The position numbers and the translations under genes were made by a program. The notes below the pieces were generated by a model. The model was given only the letters and a program-made list of their open reading frames with translations. It was not told where the DNA came from and did no database searches. A stretch of 64,000 bases of DNA from Granulicella sp. WH15 (GTDB taxonomy: Bacteria > Acidobacteriota > Terriglobia > Terriglobales > Acidobacteriaceae), in the NCBI RefSeq assembly GCF_009914315.1, contig NZ_CP042596.1, positions 620,001-684,000 on the forward strand, in the 5' to 3' direction. Position 1 is the stretch's first letter. Each line of letters begins with the position of its first letter. This document shows positions 1 through 11,212 of this stretch, in pieces.

Positions 1-35
1 AGGTTCCGCTGCCGTCGATTGCGGCCGCCGACTAA
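1..35 (+). CDS. rpoB: Probable 3' end of rpoB (RNA polymerase beta subunit), partial
   Basis: One frame is open from the window edge to a TAA at 33-35, giving a short tail that ends in three alanines and an aspartate. rpoB almost always lies directly upstream of rpoC in bacteria, so this is inferred to be the last residues of RpoB. The visible piece is too short to recognise by sequence alone. Confidence 0.5.
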   Translation, partial: VPLPSIAAAD

Positions 36-42
36 CGAATCC

Positions 43-69
43 GAGCTACTGGCCTCAGGCCATTAGCTC
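43..69 (+). promoter_or_regulatory. Hairpin in the rpoB-rpoC spacer (first of two)
   Basis: Arms GAGCTA/TAGCTC (43-48/64-69) and TGGCCT/AGGCCA (50-55/57-62) nest into one stem with a single mismatch and a very tight loop. There is no T-run, so it does not look like an intrinsic terminator. It could be an RNA processing or attenuation structure between the two polymerase genes; this is inference. Confidence 0.5.
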
Positions 70-77
70 CTGGCAAG

Positions 78-99
78 ACTCGCCGGACCCATGGCGAGT
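78..99 (+). promoter_or_regulatory. Hairpin in the rpoB-rpoC spacer (second of two)
   Basis: Perfect 7-bp arms ACTCGCC (78-84) and GGCGAGT (93-99) enclose an 8-nt loop, only 8 nt after the first hairpin. It is not followed by a T-run. Together the two stems occupy much of the roughly 235-bp gap before rpoC. Confidence 0.45.
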
Positions 100-270
100 T
101 CCTCCTGAGCAAGGCCATCTGCTCAATGTTCAGGAGGGCTCGCCCGAGGGACCCCGGCACGAAATAGAAGAAGGCGATGAGACTTAAAGCACCACCTCCA
201 TCGCTCAGCATTGAACCGCACCAGACCCGCAGCTCCGCAACCAGGAGCTGCACCATACGGAGACGCATAT

Positions 271-4460
<4,190 letters not shown>

Positions 4461-4461
<1 letters not shown>

Positions 4462-4500
4462 CACTTCGTGCCGTTCTCGACGCTTCGCGTGAAACCTTAA
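4461..4500. repeat. Family-1 intergenic repeat, half copy after rpoC
   Basis: It begins with GCACTTCGTGC, which overlaps the last base of the rpoC TAG stop, and continues with the CGTTCTCGACGCTTCGCGTG module shared with copies at 8.6, 32.4, 37.3 and 44.9 kb. Confidence 0.65.
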
Positions 4501-4518
4501 AAGACAGCAACAACAAAG

Positions 4519-4551
4519 GCGGGTCGACTCGAAAGAGTCGGCCCGCTTTTT
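4519..4551 (+). terminator. Rho-independent terminator of rpoC
   Basis: Arms GCGGGTCGACTC and GAGTCGGCCCGC (4519-4530/4535-4546) flank a GAAA tetraloop and are followed by TTTTT. This is a classic intrinsic terminator 58 bp after the rpoC stop. Confidence 0.9.
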
Positions 4552-4669
4552 GTTTGCTGCCACTCCGAGCTGGTGCAAGCACAAGGCCCGGATGCCCAAT
4601 GTCTCGCTTCTGAGAGGTGGGTTTGCCACTGATACTTCCACTTCGACTGTTGCTGTTGTCGTTGTTTGT

Positions 4670-5130
4670 TTTCTTGGTTGTCATTCAGGAGCGAAGCGGA
4701 GGAATCTGCTTCTGTCTTTGCCGTTGTTCTTGCTGTTGCCGTTGTTCTTGCTGTTGCCGTTGTTCTTGCTGTTGCCGTTGTTCTTGCTGTTGCCGTTGTT
4801 CTTGCTGTTGCCGTTGTTCTTGCTGTTGCCGTTGTTCTTGCTGTTGCCGTTGTTCTTGCTGTTGCCGTTGTTCTTGCTGTTGCCGTTGTTCTTGCTGTTG
4901 CCGTTGTTCTTGCTGTTGCTCCTGGGGTAGGTCCGGGCTTTAGCCCGGACATCAAAACTCACCCAAGAAGCGGGCTTTAGCCCCCGAGGTATGCTTTCCT
5001 CTCCTCACCCCAAAATCCTGACGGACGAAAAGCGCCGAAGGCGCGTCCTATACCAGCCTAGGGCGAAGCCCTAGGTAACCGAACGCATAAAAGAGAAGAG
5101 GGCTGAAGGCCCGACCTATCCCCGGCACAA
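4670..5130. repeat. Composite intergenic repeat block, inverted orientation
   Basis: This gene-free stretch holds four modules. A family-3 segment (about 4676-4715) contains CATTCAGGAGCGAAGCGGAG. The 18-bp tandem array (4718-4915) follows. A family-2 double hairpin (about 4925-5000) is built on CCGGGCTTTAGCCCGG and GCGGGCTTTAGCCCCCGAGG. A family-4 segment (about 5025-5128) holds GCGCCGAAGGCGC, CTAGGGCGAAGCCCTAG and GAGGGCTGAAGGCCCGACC. The same modules recur in the other strand sense at 8.7, 18.6, 40.3 and 45.0 kb. Open frames here are low-complexity artefacts. Confidence 0.75.
4718..4920. repeat. Tandem array, 11 copies of an 18-bp unit
   Basis: The unit TTGCCGTTGTTCTTGCTG repeats 11 times without visible variation from 4718 to 4915, plus a 5-bp partial copy. 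Because 18 is divisible by three, all six frames stay open and create spurious repetitive ORFs. Perfect identity between copies implies recent expansion, so copy number is probably variable. Confidence 0.95.
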
Positions 5131-5263
5131 ATCCATCCCGCCGGACAAATCCACTTTGAACGCAAATATTCTCTTTGCCAATGGTCTGACCATCATCTGA
5201 CGCAACAGAGGTTGCGCCTCCTGAATTACAATCAGGCCACGAACATCAATCGCTGGAGCAGGG

Positions 5264-6406
5264 GTGGGCATGAGGGGTGGTTTCGAGATTCAGAGCCGTG
5301 GCTTGCGCAACACGCTGAGCTTTCTAGGATTGCTGTCCATACTCACCGCAGCCGGTTGCCGTCAGGACATGCACGACCAGCCGAAGTTCTTCCCCCAGCG
5401 CGGCACCTCTTTCTACGCCGACGGGCGCTCCGTCCGCCCGCAGGTCACCGGCACCGTCGCCCGCTCGCAGGGCGACCCCACCAGCTACCTGCACACCGGC
5501 ATGATCGACGGCAAAGAGGGCGACGTGATGCCCTTCGCCGCGACGGCTGACGTCCTCGCCCGCGGCCAGGAGCGCTACAACATCTACTGCACCCCCTGCC
5601 ACTCCCGCGTCGGCAACGGCGTCGGCATGATCGTCCAGCGCGGCTACTACCCGGCGGGCAACTTCCACACCCTGCGCCTCCAGTCCGCTCCCCTCGGCCA
5701 CTTCTTCACGGTCATGACCAACGGCCTCGGAGCCATGCCGGACTACGCCGCGCAGCTTACGCCCGAAGACCGCTGGGCCGTCGCCGCCTACATCCGCGCC
5801 CTGCAACTGAGCCAGCACGCCACCCGCGCCGACGTCCCCGCAGGCACCCCGGTCGAGAACCTGAAGGACATCGCCGCCCGCGAAGGTCTCCCCGACAGCT
5901 TCGCCGAGCCCTGGACTGCACCCGCGATGACCTCCGTCCAGACCGCAGTGCAGGCCATCCACGCCGCTCCCATCGCGACCCCAGAGCTGGCCAGCTCCAC
6001 TCCCATGCCGCCCGCGGCCACACCCACACCTTCGGCGACCACCGCATCCCCCACGGTTCCCATCCCAACGGCGAAGCAGACCGCCTCAGCAGCCGGAGCA
6101 GCAACCGCCAAGGCCGAAGCCCCTGCTGAACCCAAGCCGGTGGTCCATGCCGCTCCCAAGCGAGACGTCGCGGCGGGCCAGGCCATCTACATGAAGAACT
6201 GCTCCATGTGCCACCAGCCCACCCGCGCCGGTATGCCTCCCGTGATCCCCGCGCTGATCGGTATCGTGGACAAGGTGGGTGAGGACCACATCCGCAGCGT
6301 GGTCACGACCGGCATCCCCACAGGCAAGCCGCCCATGCCGTCGTTCGCGGACAAGCTCTCCGCCGACGACATCAACAACCTGCTCGGCTTCCTGAACACC
6401 AAATAG
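5264..6406 (+). CDS. Di-haem cytochrome c lipoprotein, ActE-like N-terminal half
   Basis: The 380-residue exported protein has a lipobox LTAAGC with lipidated Cys32, so it should be anchored on the periplasmic side. The first haem site is CTPCH (Cys109-His113), with a likely Met ligand in GAMPDY. This half resembles ActE, the mono-haem cytochrome of alternative complex III. A linker rich in Ala, Pro and Thr (about 230-300) leads to a second cytochrome c domain with CSMCH (Cys313-His317) and a probable Met ligand in PPMPSF. It stands alone, without other act or oxidase genes, and probably shuttles electrons. The GTG at 5264 and the ATG at 5270 are both possible starts; GGAG lies at 5255-5258. 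Confidence 0.82.
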   Translation: MGMRGGFEIQSRGLRNTLSFLGLLSILTAAGCRQDMHDQPKFFPQRGTSFYADGRSVRPQVTGTVARSQGDPTSYLHTGMIDGKEGDVMPFAATADVLARGQERYNIYCTPCHSRVGNGVGMIVQRGYYPAGNFHTLRLQSAPLGHFFTVMTNGLGAMPDYAAQLTPEDRWAVAAYIRALQLSQHATRADVPAGTPVENLKDIAAREGLPDSFAEPWTAPAMTSVQTAVQAIHAAPIATPELASSTPMPPAATPTPSATTASPTVPIPTAKQTASAAGAATAKAEAPAEPKPVVHAAPKRDVAAGQAIYMKNCSMCHQPTRAGMPPVIPALIGIVDKVGEDHIRSVVTTGIPTGKPPMPSFADKLSADDINNLLGFLNTK

Positions 6407-6485
6407 GCGGACACGCCGCAAGAAAGTGGCGTAAACAGGCGTTTTTCCGGTTCGCGGCGCGAGACCTTGGTGTACGCTTGCGGCT

Positions 6486-6947
6486 ATGCCATCCGGCATC
6501 AGAGGCAGCGCGAGTCTCCACTCCGGCAAGCTTCGCTGGCTGGTGGCTCTCGCAGTGCTGGTTGTCGTCGGCGTGTTAGCTGGAATCAGGCTGCGCAAGG
6601 CGGCTCCCGCTACCGCCTATGGTCCATCCGACCCCTCTGCCCGCCGCGAGTGGTCGATCATCCGGCGCAGCCAGCTCAACACCATGACGCCGATCTGGCT
6701 CATCGACCACTGCGGCTATCCCGTCAAGAACAACGTTCGCGAGTACGCCAGCGAGGTCGGCACCGTTCCCCGGCGGTATATGACCTATCCCAGCCCCGAC
6801 GGCTCGACCAAGCTGGTCTCGTTCCTCTACATCGAGGGCCACTGGCAGGCCCCCACCATCTCCGAAGGGGTGGAGGACAGGTATCCCCTCGCCACCGACA
6901 AGGACCTTACCCATATCCTCGACATGCTCCCCTGCCTCGGCAGATGA
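6486..6947 (+). CDS. Unknown protein with one N-terminal membrane segment
   Basis: The 153-residue product is not recognised. A basic N-terminus is followed by one hydrophobic helix (about residues 18-33, LVALAVLVVVGVLAG), so most of the chain should lie in the periplasm. There is a Cys in DHCGYP and another near the C-terminus in MLPCLGR. It starts 79 bp after the cytochrome gene in the same direction, but no convincing ribosome binding site is visible, so the start is uncertain. The function is unknown. Confidence 0.6.
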   Translation: MPSGIRGSASLHSGKLRWLVALAVLVVVGVLAGIRLRKAAPATAYGPSDPSARREWSIIRRSQLNTMTPIWLIDHCGYPVKNNVREYASEVGTVPRRYMTYPSPDGSTKLVSFLYIEGHWQAPTISEGVEDRYPLATDKDLTHILDMLPCLGR

Positions 6948-7041
6948 ACTGCACTACTTCAAGTGCAATCCACCACGTCGGCTCACCATGTTTTACCGTC
7001 CGCTATCCACGTTCTATCCATCCTTCCGGTACGCTATAGAG

Positions 7042-7434
7042 ATGGCAAATCGGTATGGTGAGGCCGCCTTGATGGCGGTGAAGATGGATACCTTCGGCAA
7101 GGCGTATACGCCGGAGGAGCGTTGGCAGGATGCGGTCGGCAAGCTGTATCCCACGACGCCGATCGGGCAGAAGAAGGCGGGTCCGCGCAACGCGTTCCTG
7201 GGCCTCTGCGAGGCGGGGCTGGTGAAGGATATTCCGGCTGGGCAGTATGCCTCCTGGACCTCGAACGGCAATCGTAACAAGGCTTACGCGGTGCAGGCCG
7301 TGGAGCTGTTGAAGGCCGGGACGCATAAGACGGTCTCGTCGCTTTGGGCTGCGGTGACCGATGGCGAGAACGTGGAGCACGGCAGCCAGATGGACGTGGT
7401 TCTGGCGTTGTGGAAGAACGGGCTGATCGTCTGA
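7042..7434 (+). CDS. Small conserved protein, probably DUF6979 family
   Basis: This is a soluble protein of about 130 residues starting MANRYGEAALMAV. The middle reads GPRNAFLGLCEAGLVKDIPAG, followed by an Ala/Leu helix (AVQAVELLKAG). From memory this matches a small uncharacterised family (DUF6979) of unknown function. An in-frame ATG at 6988 adds 18 residues, but the family-like start is at 7042. Neither start has a clear Shine-Dalgarno sequence. Confidence 0.6.
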   Translation: MANRYGEAALMAVKMDTFGKAYTPEERWQDAVGKLYPTTPIGQKKAGPRNAFLGLCEAGLVKDIPAGQYASWTSNGNRNKAYAVQAVELLKAGTHKTVSSLWAAVTDGENVEHGSQMDVVLALWKNGLIV

Positions 7435-7471
7435 GCTGCGACTTCGCCGGACATATATCGTCTAACTTCGC

Positions 7472-8620
7472 ATGATTGCCAAGCTGCGGTTTTCTCTGGC
7501 TCGCTGCTTCTCCGTTGGTCTTGCCTTGTCCGTTGTTTGTTTGGCCGCGCACGCGCAGGCCGCGAAGCCCGCGACGGCGGACAGTAGCGCCATTACGACG
7601 ATCAGCACGCAGGCGCGGCTGGTGAATCTGCCGGTGGTGGTGCGGGACAAGAAGGGCGGGCTGATCCATTCGCTCACCAAAGACGACTTCGTCCTGAAGG
7701 TGGACGCGAAGCCGCAGGTCATCCGCTACTTCGATCAGGATGCGAATCTGCCACTGACTCTGGGGCTGCTGGTCGATATCAGCGAGAGCCAGCGCAGCGT
7801 GATTGACGAGGAGCGGACGGCCAGCTCGGCGTTTCTCGACAAGATGCTGGCGCCGGATCGGGACAAGGCGTTCGTGGTCCAGTTCGGCAGCCAGACGGAG
7901 CTGTTGCAGGACCTGACCTCTTCGCGGCCCAAGCTGCAGCAGGCGCTCAAGGAGATTGGCAGCACCTCCGGCTCCAGCAGCAACGACGACGACAGCAACT
8001 CGCGCTCGTCGCGGCGCGGAACGGTGCTGTACGACGCGGCGTTTCTGGCCGCCGATGAGGTGATGAAGCCGGTGAAGGGGCGCAAGGCGCTGATTCTGCT
8101 GACCGACGGCGGCGACCGCAACAGCCGCGAGACGCTGAATAAGGCGATTGAGGCGGCGCAGCGGGCGGACACGATCATCTACGCGATCTACTTCAAGGGC
8201 GAGGAGCCGCATCAGGATTACAACAACAACGGGCGGCAGCACGGTGGCGGTTATCCGGGTGGAGGGTATCCCGGCGGGGGCTATCCGGGGGGCGGATACC
8301 CGGGTGGAGGCGGACGGTTTCCGGGGGGCGGACGTCCCAGCGGCGGTGGTGGGAACAACCTGCCGAACCGGGTGGACGGAAAGAAGATTCTGTCGCAGAT
8401 GGCGGCTGAGACCGGCGGGCGGATGTTCGAGGGGAAGAAGAACAACCTGGCGGATATCTATGGGCAGATCGGCGAGGAGCTGCGGGCGCAGTACCGGCTG
8501 GGATATACGCCGGATGCGGATATGGCGTCGGACGGGTATCACCAGATCGATCTGACCCTGAAGGATGCGAAGAAGGGATATACCGTGCAGACGCGGGATG
8601 GGTATTACACGGGCAAGTAG
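7472..8620 (+). CDS. Secreted VWFA-domain protein, acidobacterial type (TIGR03436)
   Basis: The 382-residue protein has a signal peptide ending near AAHAQA (residue 30). It then has the family's entry segment (VNLPVVVRDKKGG, LTKDDF) and a von Willebrand A domain with an intact metal-site motif DISES (Asp102, Ser104, Ser106). An acidic Ser/Asp stretch (about 168-180) and a Gly/Tyr/Pro-rich run of about 40 residues near 250-290 interrupt the domain. The C-terminus (YRLGYTPDADMASDGYHQI, TRDGYYTGK) is typical of TIGR03436. It probably mediates extracellular protein binding; the ligand is unknown. Confidence 0.85.
   Translation: MIAKLRFSLARCFSVGLALSVVCLAAHAQAAKPATADSSAITTISTQARLVNLPVVVRDKKGGLIHSLTKDDFVLKVDAKPQVIRYFDQDANLPLTLGLLVDISESQRSVIDEERTASSAFLDKMLAPDRDKAFVVQFGSQTELLQDLTSSRPKLQQALKEIGSTSGSSSNDDDSNSRSSRRGTVLYDAAFLAADEVMKPVKGRKALILLTDGGDRNSRETLNKAIEAAQRADTIIYAIYFKGEEPHQDYNNNGRQHGGGYPGGGYPGGGYPGGGYPGGGGRFPGGGRPSGGGGNNLPNRVDGKKILSQMAAETGGRMFEGKKNNLADIYGQIGEELRAQYRLGYTPDADMASDGYHQIDLTLKDAKKGYTVQTRDGYYTGK
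8222..8360. repeat. Degenerate tandem repeat encoding a Gly-Gly-Tyr-Pro run
   Basis: About 12-15 bp units of the type GGGTATCCCGGCGGG repeat inside the VWFA gene and encode GGGYPGG units. Copies differ mainly at third codon positions, so the peptide appears to be what is conserved. Confidence 0.8.
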
Positions 8621-8690
8621 ATTGAAACACGCGAAGCGTCGAGAACCGCACGAAGTGCCGCCCGCCCGGCGTTAAGGCGCTCTTGTCGTT
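8621..8690. repeat. Family-1 intergenic repeat, half copy
   Basis: CGCGAAGCGTCGAGAACCGC is followed by ACGAAGTGCCGCCCGCCCGG directly downstream of the VWFA gene. It is nearly identical to copies at 32358, 37323 and 44911. Confidence 0.8.
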
Positions 8691-8704
8691 GCTTTTGAGG
8701 TTGA

Positions 8705-8990
8705 GAAAAGAAAGCATACCTCAGGGGCTAAAGCCCGCTTCTGTGGTGAGTTTTAATGTCCAGGCTAAAGCCCGGACCTACCTCAGAAGCAACGACAACG
8801 ACGAAAGCAAAAACAACAATAGAAGCAGATTCCTCCGCTTCGCTCCTGAATGACAACAAATAGAACAGGCAACAGCAACAACGCCCTCGCGCCGGGCGGG
8901 CGGCACGTCGTGCGGTACTGGACGCTTTGCGTAAAGGCAAAGATTTCAAGGCTCCGCTCTTATCCCCTTTTTCCTTTTTCATCCCCGTTT
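8705..8990. repeat. Composite intergenic repeat (families 2, 3 and 1)
   Basis: A family-2 double hairpin (about 8708-8788) carries GGGGCTAAAGCCCGC and GGCTAAAGCCCGGACCTACC. A CAAC/GCAA-rich spacer follows, then a family-3 segment (8822-8860, GATTCCTCCGCTTCGCTCCT), then a family-1 right part (8880-8990, GCCGGGCGGGCGGCACGTCG). The order is the same as at 40.26-40.51 and 44.99-45.25 kb. No real gene is present between 8621 and 9056. Confidence 0.8.
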
Positions 8991-9056
8991 GCTTTGTCCT
9001 TTGTCCTAGTGATGATCCCGCGCGGTTGGTTTAGGGTGGTGGTGGGAGTTTTTCAG

Positions 9057-9920
9057 ATGGTCAAGATTGTGGAGTGTCCGCGCGACGCGTGGCAGGGGTT
9101 GCCGGGCGTGATGCCCGCCGAGGTCAAAGCCGACTACCTGCGGGTGCTGGTAGAGGCAGGGTTCAAGCACATCGACGCAGTGAGCTTCGTCTCGAAGGAG
9201 GCGGTGCCGCAGATGGCCGACTCGGAGCGGGTGCTCGAGTACCTCGACCCGCCGGAGAGCGTGGAGATCATCGGAATCGTGGTCAACGAGAAGGGCGCGG
9301 AGCGTGCCGTGAAGACCGGCGCGGTCTCGACGCTGGGGTTCCCCTACTCGATCTCGACGGAGTTCCTGAAGCGCAATCAAAACCAGACGCCGGAGGAGTC
9401 GCTCGAGGCCCTCGAAGCCGTGGGGACGCTGGGGTACAAGGCGGGGCTGGACGTGGTGGCGTATCTCTCGATGGCCTTCGGCAACCCGTATGGGGACGCG
9501 TGGGATATCGAAGAGGTGGTGGCGGCGTGCGATCTGCTGGTGGACTGCGGGGTGAGCCAGATCTCGCTGGCCGATACGGTGGGGCTGGCCACGCCGCGTC
9601 AGATTGAGGACGTGGTGAGCGATGTGATGGCGGTGCACGACCGCATCGAGATTGGGGTGCACCTGCACGCACGGCCGGAGATGGCTCCGGCACTGATCGA
9701 AGCGGCTTACCGGGCCGGATGCCGCCGGTTTGACTCGGCGATCGGCGGGCTGGGCGGGTGTCCGTTTGCGCAGGACGCTCTGGTGGGCAATGTGGCGACG
9801 GAGACGCTGCTGGCCGAGCTGAAGCGGCTGGGTGCGGAGCTGCCGGAGCTGGCTCCGCTCGATAGCCTGATCGCCGGAAGCGCGGAGATTGCGAAGAGGT
9901 TTGGGCCGAAGATTCAGTAA
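9057..9920 (+). CDS. mvaB: Hydroxymethylglutaryl-CoA lyase
   Basis: The 287-residue enzyme should cleave HMG-CoA to acetyl-CoA and acetoacetate, the last step of leucine breakdown. It has a DRE-TIM-type aldolase fold with the family signature GGLGGCPFA carrying the active-site Cys, the HLHARPEM metal-binding segment and SLADTVGLATP. The first Arg-containing motif reads VECPRDAWQGL where RDGLQ is usual, as in many bacterial members. The ATG at 9057 is chosen because GGGAG at 9044-9048 precedes it; the longer open frame runs back into repeats. An enoyl-CoA hydratase gene follows after 20 bp. Confidence 0.9.
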   Translation: MVKIVECPRDAWQGLPGVMPAEVKADYLRVLVEAGFKHIDAVSFVSKEAVPQMADSERVLEYLDPPESVEIIGIVVNEKGAERAVKTGAVSTLGFPYSISTEFLKRNQNQTPEESLEALEAVGTLGYKAGLDVVAYLSMAFGNPYGDAWDIEEVVAACDLLVDCGVSQISLADTVGLATPRQIEDVVSDVMAVHDRIEIGVHLHARPEMAPALIEAAYRAGCRRFDSAIGGLGGCPFAQDALVGNVATETLLAELKRLGAELPELAPLDSLIAGSAEIAKRFGPKIQ

Positions 9921-9940
9921 GGGATTTCGAGGAGGAAGTG

Positions 9941-10720
9941 ATGGGCGAGCAGTTGGTGTTGCGGTCGGAGCAGGGCGGGGTGAGGACGTTGACGCTGAAC
10001 CGTTCGGAGCGGCGCAACGCGCTGACGCCGGAGATGCAGGACGAGCTGATCGCCGAGTTCGAGGCGGCGGGCCGGGACCCGGAGGTGAGGGTGCTGGTGC
10101 TGGCCGGGGCGGGCGAGGTCTTCTGCGCGGGGCTGGACCTTGCGGCGTTGCAGGCGATGGCGACGAAGAGCGCCGAGGAGCATGAGGCGGACTCGCGGCG
10201 GATTGCGCGGGTCTTCCAGGCACTGTACGAGGTGCCGGTGCCGACGATTGCGGCGGTGCATGGATACGCCATCGCGGGCGGCGCGGGGCTGGCGTCGATC
10301 TGCGACTACACGCTGGCGCTGGCGGGGTCGAAGCTGGGGTATACGGAGACGAAGATCGGGTTTGTGCCGGCGCTGGTGTCGGCTTATATGACGTTGCAGG
10401 TGGGCGAGAAGCATGTGCGGGAGCTGCTGCTGACGGGGAGGATTGTGACGGCGGAGGAGGCGTTCCGGATGGGGCTGGTGAATGAGGTGGTGCCGTGGGA
10501 GCTGCGGGCGCGGGTGGATGCTGTGGCTCGGGAGCTGATGGAGTGCAGTCCGGCGGCGCTGCGGGCTACGAAGGGGTTGCTGGCGGCGCAGAATGAGGCT
10601 TGGCTGGATGCGGCTTTGGCTGAGGCGATGAAGGTGAATGCCGCGGCAAGGGAGACGCCGGACTTTCGTGAGGGGATTGCGGCGTTTCTGGAGAAGCGGC
10701 CGCCGGTGTGGCAAGGATAA
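9941..10720 (+). CDS. Enoyl-CoA hydratase/isomerase, possibly methylglutaconyl-CoA hydratase
   Basis: The 259-residue crotonase-fold protein shows the N-terminal LTLNRSERRNAL, the oxyanion-hole segment FCAGLDLAAL, the second-site IAAVHGYAIAGGAGLA and the C-terminal helix. The tight AGGAGG at 9930-9935 supports the ATG at 9941; a GTG at 9938 is in frame. Its place just after mvaB suggests 3-methylglutaconyl-CoA hydratase (LiuC type), which makes HMG-CoA. That substrate is inferred from context, since crotonases differ little in sequence. Carboxylase and dehydrogenase genes of the pathway are not in the window. Confidence 0.85.
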   Translation: MGEQLVLRSEQGGVRTLTLNRSERRNALTPEMQDELIAEFEAAGRDPEVRVLVLAGAGEVFCAGLDLAALQAMATKSAEEHEADSRRIARVFQALYEVPVPTIAAVHGYAIAGGAGLASICDYTLALAGSKLGYTETKIGFVPALVSAYMTLQVGEKHVRELLLTGRIVTAEEAFRMGLVNEVVPWELRARVDAVARELMECSPAALRATKGLLAAQNEAWLDAALAEAMKVNAAARETPDFREGIAAFLEKRPPVWQG

Positions 10721-10725
10721 AAAGC

Positions 10726-10890
10726 GCCCTAACGCCGGGCGGGCGGCACTTCGTGCGGTTCTCGGGGCGATATAGGTGAATGATCTTCTGAGGGCCTCCC
10801 GTTGGTCGGCAGTGAACATCTTTGTTCCCGACCAGCGGGAGGGCCACGCGAAGCCGAGAACAGCACGAAGTGCCCTGGCCGGCAGGACAT
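10726..10890. repeat. Family-1 intergenic repeat, full nested palindrome
   Basis: Outer arms GCACTTCGTGCGGTTCTCGG (10748-10767) and CCGAGAACAGCACGAAGTGC (about 10854-10873) enclose inner arms CCTCCCGTTGGTCGG and CCGACCAGCGGGAGG. The element can fold into a cruciform of about 130 bp. It lies between the hydratase gene and iscX. Confidence 0.85.
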
Positions 10891-10927
10891 GGTTTTTAGT
10901 TAGACTGGCATCAGAGAGGCGATTGCA

Positions 10928-11143
10928 ATGGCGCGTGAGATTAGCTGGACCGATACGGCGGAGATTGGGATTCAGTTGCAGGAGAAGTTTCCGGAGGTTG
11001 AGCCGTACAGCGTGCGGTTTACCGACCTGCATCGCTATGTGACGGAGCTGGAAGGGTTTGTGGGTGATCCGCTGAAGTCGACCGAGCCGATCCTCGAGGC
11101 GATCCAGACGGCGTGGAACGAGGAGTACGAGGACGCGCGGTAG
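10928..11143 (+). CDS. iscX: IscX-like Fe-S cluster assembly protein
   Basis: The 71-residue acidic protein matches IscX (YfhJ) along its length: an ISWTDTAEIG start, the PYSVRFTDLHRYV core (RFTDMH in E. coli), a DPLKSTEPILEAI segment and a C-terminal WNEEYEDAR. Known IscX proteins bind iron and the desulfurase IscS and tune Fe-S assembly. In proteobacteria the gene ends the isc operon. Here no isc or suf gene is nearby, so it is an orphan copy. Confidence 0.85.
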   Translation: MAREISWTDTAEIGIQLQEKFPEVEPYSVRFTDLHRYVTELEGFVGDPLKSTEPILEAIQTAWNEEYEDAR

Positions 11144-11212
11144 GGCGTCGATTGTGGTTCCATTGCGGTTCTCGGGGCAGGCGAGTAGCTTCCTCTAAAG
11201 GAGGACCATCGC

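Noticed and set aside
4718..4920. CRISPR array
   Set aside because: Units are directly adjacent 18-mers with no spacers, and no cas gene is near.
4550..4980. Repetitive ORFs in several frames (for example Asn-Ser-Lys-Asn-Asn-Gly repeats)
   Set aside because: They are produced by the 18-bp array, which stays open in every frame. No ribosome binding site or conserved domain is present.
8728..8982. Short ORFs in the composite repeats, as also at 18.7, 40.3 and 45.1 kb
   Set aside because: The same frames recur wherever the family-2/3 repeats occur, so they are by-products of the repeat sequence rather than genes.
8850..9056. N-terminal extension of HMG-CoA lyase
   Set aside because: The upstream part of the open frame runs through intergenic repeats; the ATG at 9057 has a ribosome binding site and the family-like start.
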